From NCBI GenBank assembly GCA_017557265.1, contig JAFZAM010000056.1:1-6153 (forward strand): 6,153 nt of DNA, given 5' to 3'. Numbering within the stretch: position 1 is the first letter of the stretch; each line of letters opens with the position of its first letter. This DNA comes from Oscillospiraceae bacterium (GTDB lineage: Bacteria; Bacillota; Clostridia; Oscillospirales; Oscillospiraceae). Both the position numbers and the translations under genes were made by a program. The notes under the pieces are model-generated. The model ran no database searches. It worked only from the letters and a program-made list of their open reading frames with translations, and had not been told where the DNA came from. This document shows positions 5,587 to 6,153 of this stretch, piece by piece.

Positions 5587-6153
5587 TCAGGCTTTTTTAA
5601 GGAAGGCGAGCACCCTTTCGGCGAAATCCGGGGCCTCCTGAAACGCGGCGTGCCCGAGCTCGGGATAGACGAAGAGCTCGCTCCCCGGTATGCCCTCGTG
5701 CAGCTCGAAGGAGCCCTCCGCGCCGACGGTCGCGTCCCGCCCGCCGCCTATTATGAGCGTCGGACAGGTTATATCCCCCAGCACGCCGCGCGCGTCGAAG
5801 CCGAGAATGGCGTCGGTATTGGCGAGGAAGCGCCCGTAGTCCCGCGGCCCGGGGACGAGCGCGAGCAGCGGGAAAAACGGGCGGAGCCGTTTGAGGCGCT
5901 TTTCCGTATAGGCCTTCTCGGCCGAGTCGGTCAGAATGGCCCTGAGGTCGCGCCTTTCGGCGCACGCCGCGCGCGCCTTCACGCCGGCGAGGATGAGGTC
6001 GTTCGCATAGGGCGCGGTGACGGTCAGCACGAGCTTTTCAACGAGCTCCGGGTACCCGGCGGCAAGAAACTGCGCTATCATGCCGCCCTGCGAGACGCCT
6101 ATGACGGCGGCGCGGGTCAGGCCGAGCGCGCGCATGGCCTCCGCCTGATCGGC
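5587..6153 (-). CDS. Alpha/beta hydrolase (5' end cut by window edge)
   Basis: 188 residues are visible up to the TGA at 5587-5589. The frame stays open to the right edge, so the true start lies outside; the Met at 6135 is internal, because six more codons precede it and the usual N-terminal strands and oxyanion-hole region are missing. The nucleophile elbow GVSQGG holds the catalytic Ser (codon 6091-6093). The acid is probably Asp in GGGRDATV (5734-5736) and the His is in ELGHAAF (5650-5652), in the usual order and spacing. Between them is an Arg-rich helical cap segment. This is a cytoplasmic hydrolase of the esterase/enol-lactonase type, where most members cleave esters or C-C bonds. The substrate is not predictable. 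About 18 nt after its stop comes a strong terminator, so it is not clearly in an operon with the permease. Confidence 0.9.
   Translation of the reverse strand, partial: ADQAEAMRALGLTRAAVIGVSQGGMIAQFLAAGYPELVEKLVLTVTAPYANDLILAGVKARAACAERRDLRAILTDSAEKAYTEKRLKRLRPFFPLLALVPGPRDYGRFLANTDAILGFDARGVLGDITCPTLIIGGGRDATVGAEGSFELHEGIPGSELFVYPELGHAAFQEAPDFAERVLAFLKKA

Noticed and set aside
4236..5600. Long plus-strand open frame (454 codons) opposite the permease gene
   Set aside because: Its product is a highly charged, low-complexity Glu/Arg/Asp sequence typical of the complement of a membrane-protein gene. It also runs through a terminator and promoter of the minus strand.

Overview
The window is a GC-rich bacterial segment with short AT-rich gaps between genes. 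It carries five protein genes, two of them cut by the window edges. Several signs point to Bacillota, probably a GC-rich, possibly gut-dwelling member of the Clostridia: strong GGAGG-type ribosome binding sites, sigma-A-like promoters, ATA isoleucine codons despite the high GC, a Cthe_2159-type surface lipoprotein and an EFR1-type flavodoxin/ferredoxin protein. The lineage is an inference; there is no rRNA or other phylogenetic marker here.

Left part (1-1597, minus strand): a secreted lipoprotein with a predicted beta-helix carbohydrate-binding domain and two separate clusters of a TPPDG-type hexapeptide. Its 3' end lies beyond the left edge. It is read from a good promoter at 1735-1763 through a leader of about 130 nt that can fold into several hairpins.

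Middle part (1786-4195, plus strand): a divergently transcribed two-gene operon. The first gene encodes an extended-SDR (NAD(P)-dependent epimerase/dehydratase-like) protein with a long C-terminal extension ending in a zinc-ribbon-like motif. The second encodes a flavodoxin plus 2x[4Fe-4S] ferredoxin protein. The two overlap by four bases (ATGA) and are probably translationally coupled, which suggests a shared redox task that cannot be named from the sequence. An inverted repeat (1747-1777) sits between the divergent promoters and covers the -35 box of the lipoprotein gene.

Right part (4198-6153, minus strand): a hairpin terminator lies between the converging ferredoxin and transporter genes. 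Then comes an SLC13/ArsB-like (ion transporter superfamily) permease with its own near-consensus promoter. A second hairpin terminator separates it from an alpha/beta hydrolase whose 5' end is off the right edge. Permease and hydrolase therefore look like separate transcription units.

There is no RNA gene, CRISPR array, insertion sequence or phage gene that I can support. The most unusual object is the SDR/zinc-ribbon fusion coupled to the flavodoxin-ferredoxin protein. The most testable regulatory features are the inverted repeat and the structured leader in the 1598-1856 gap.
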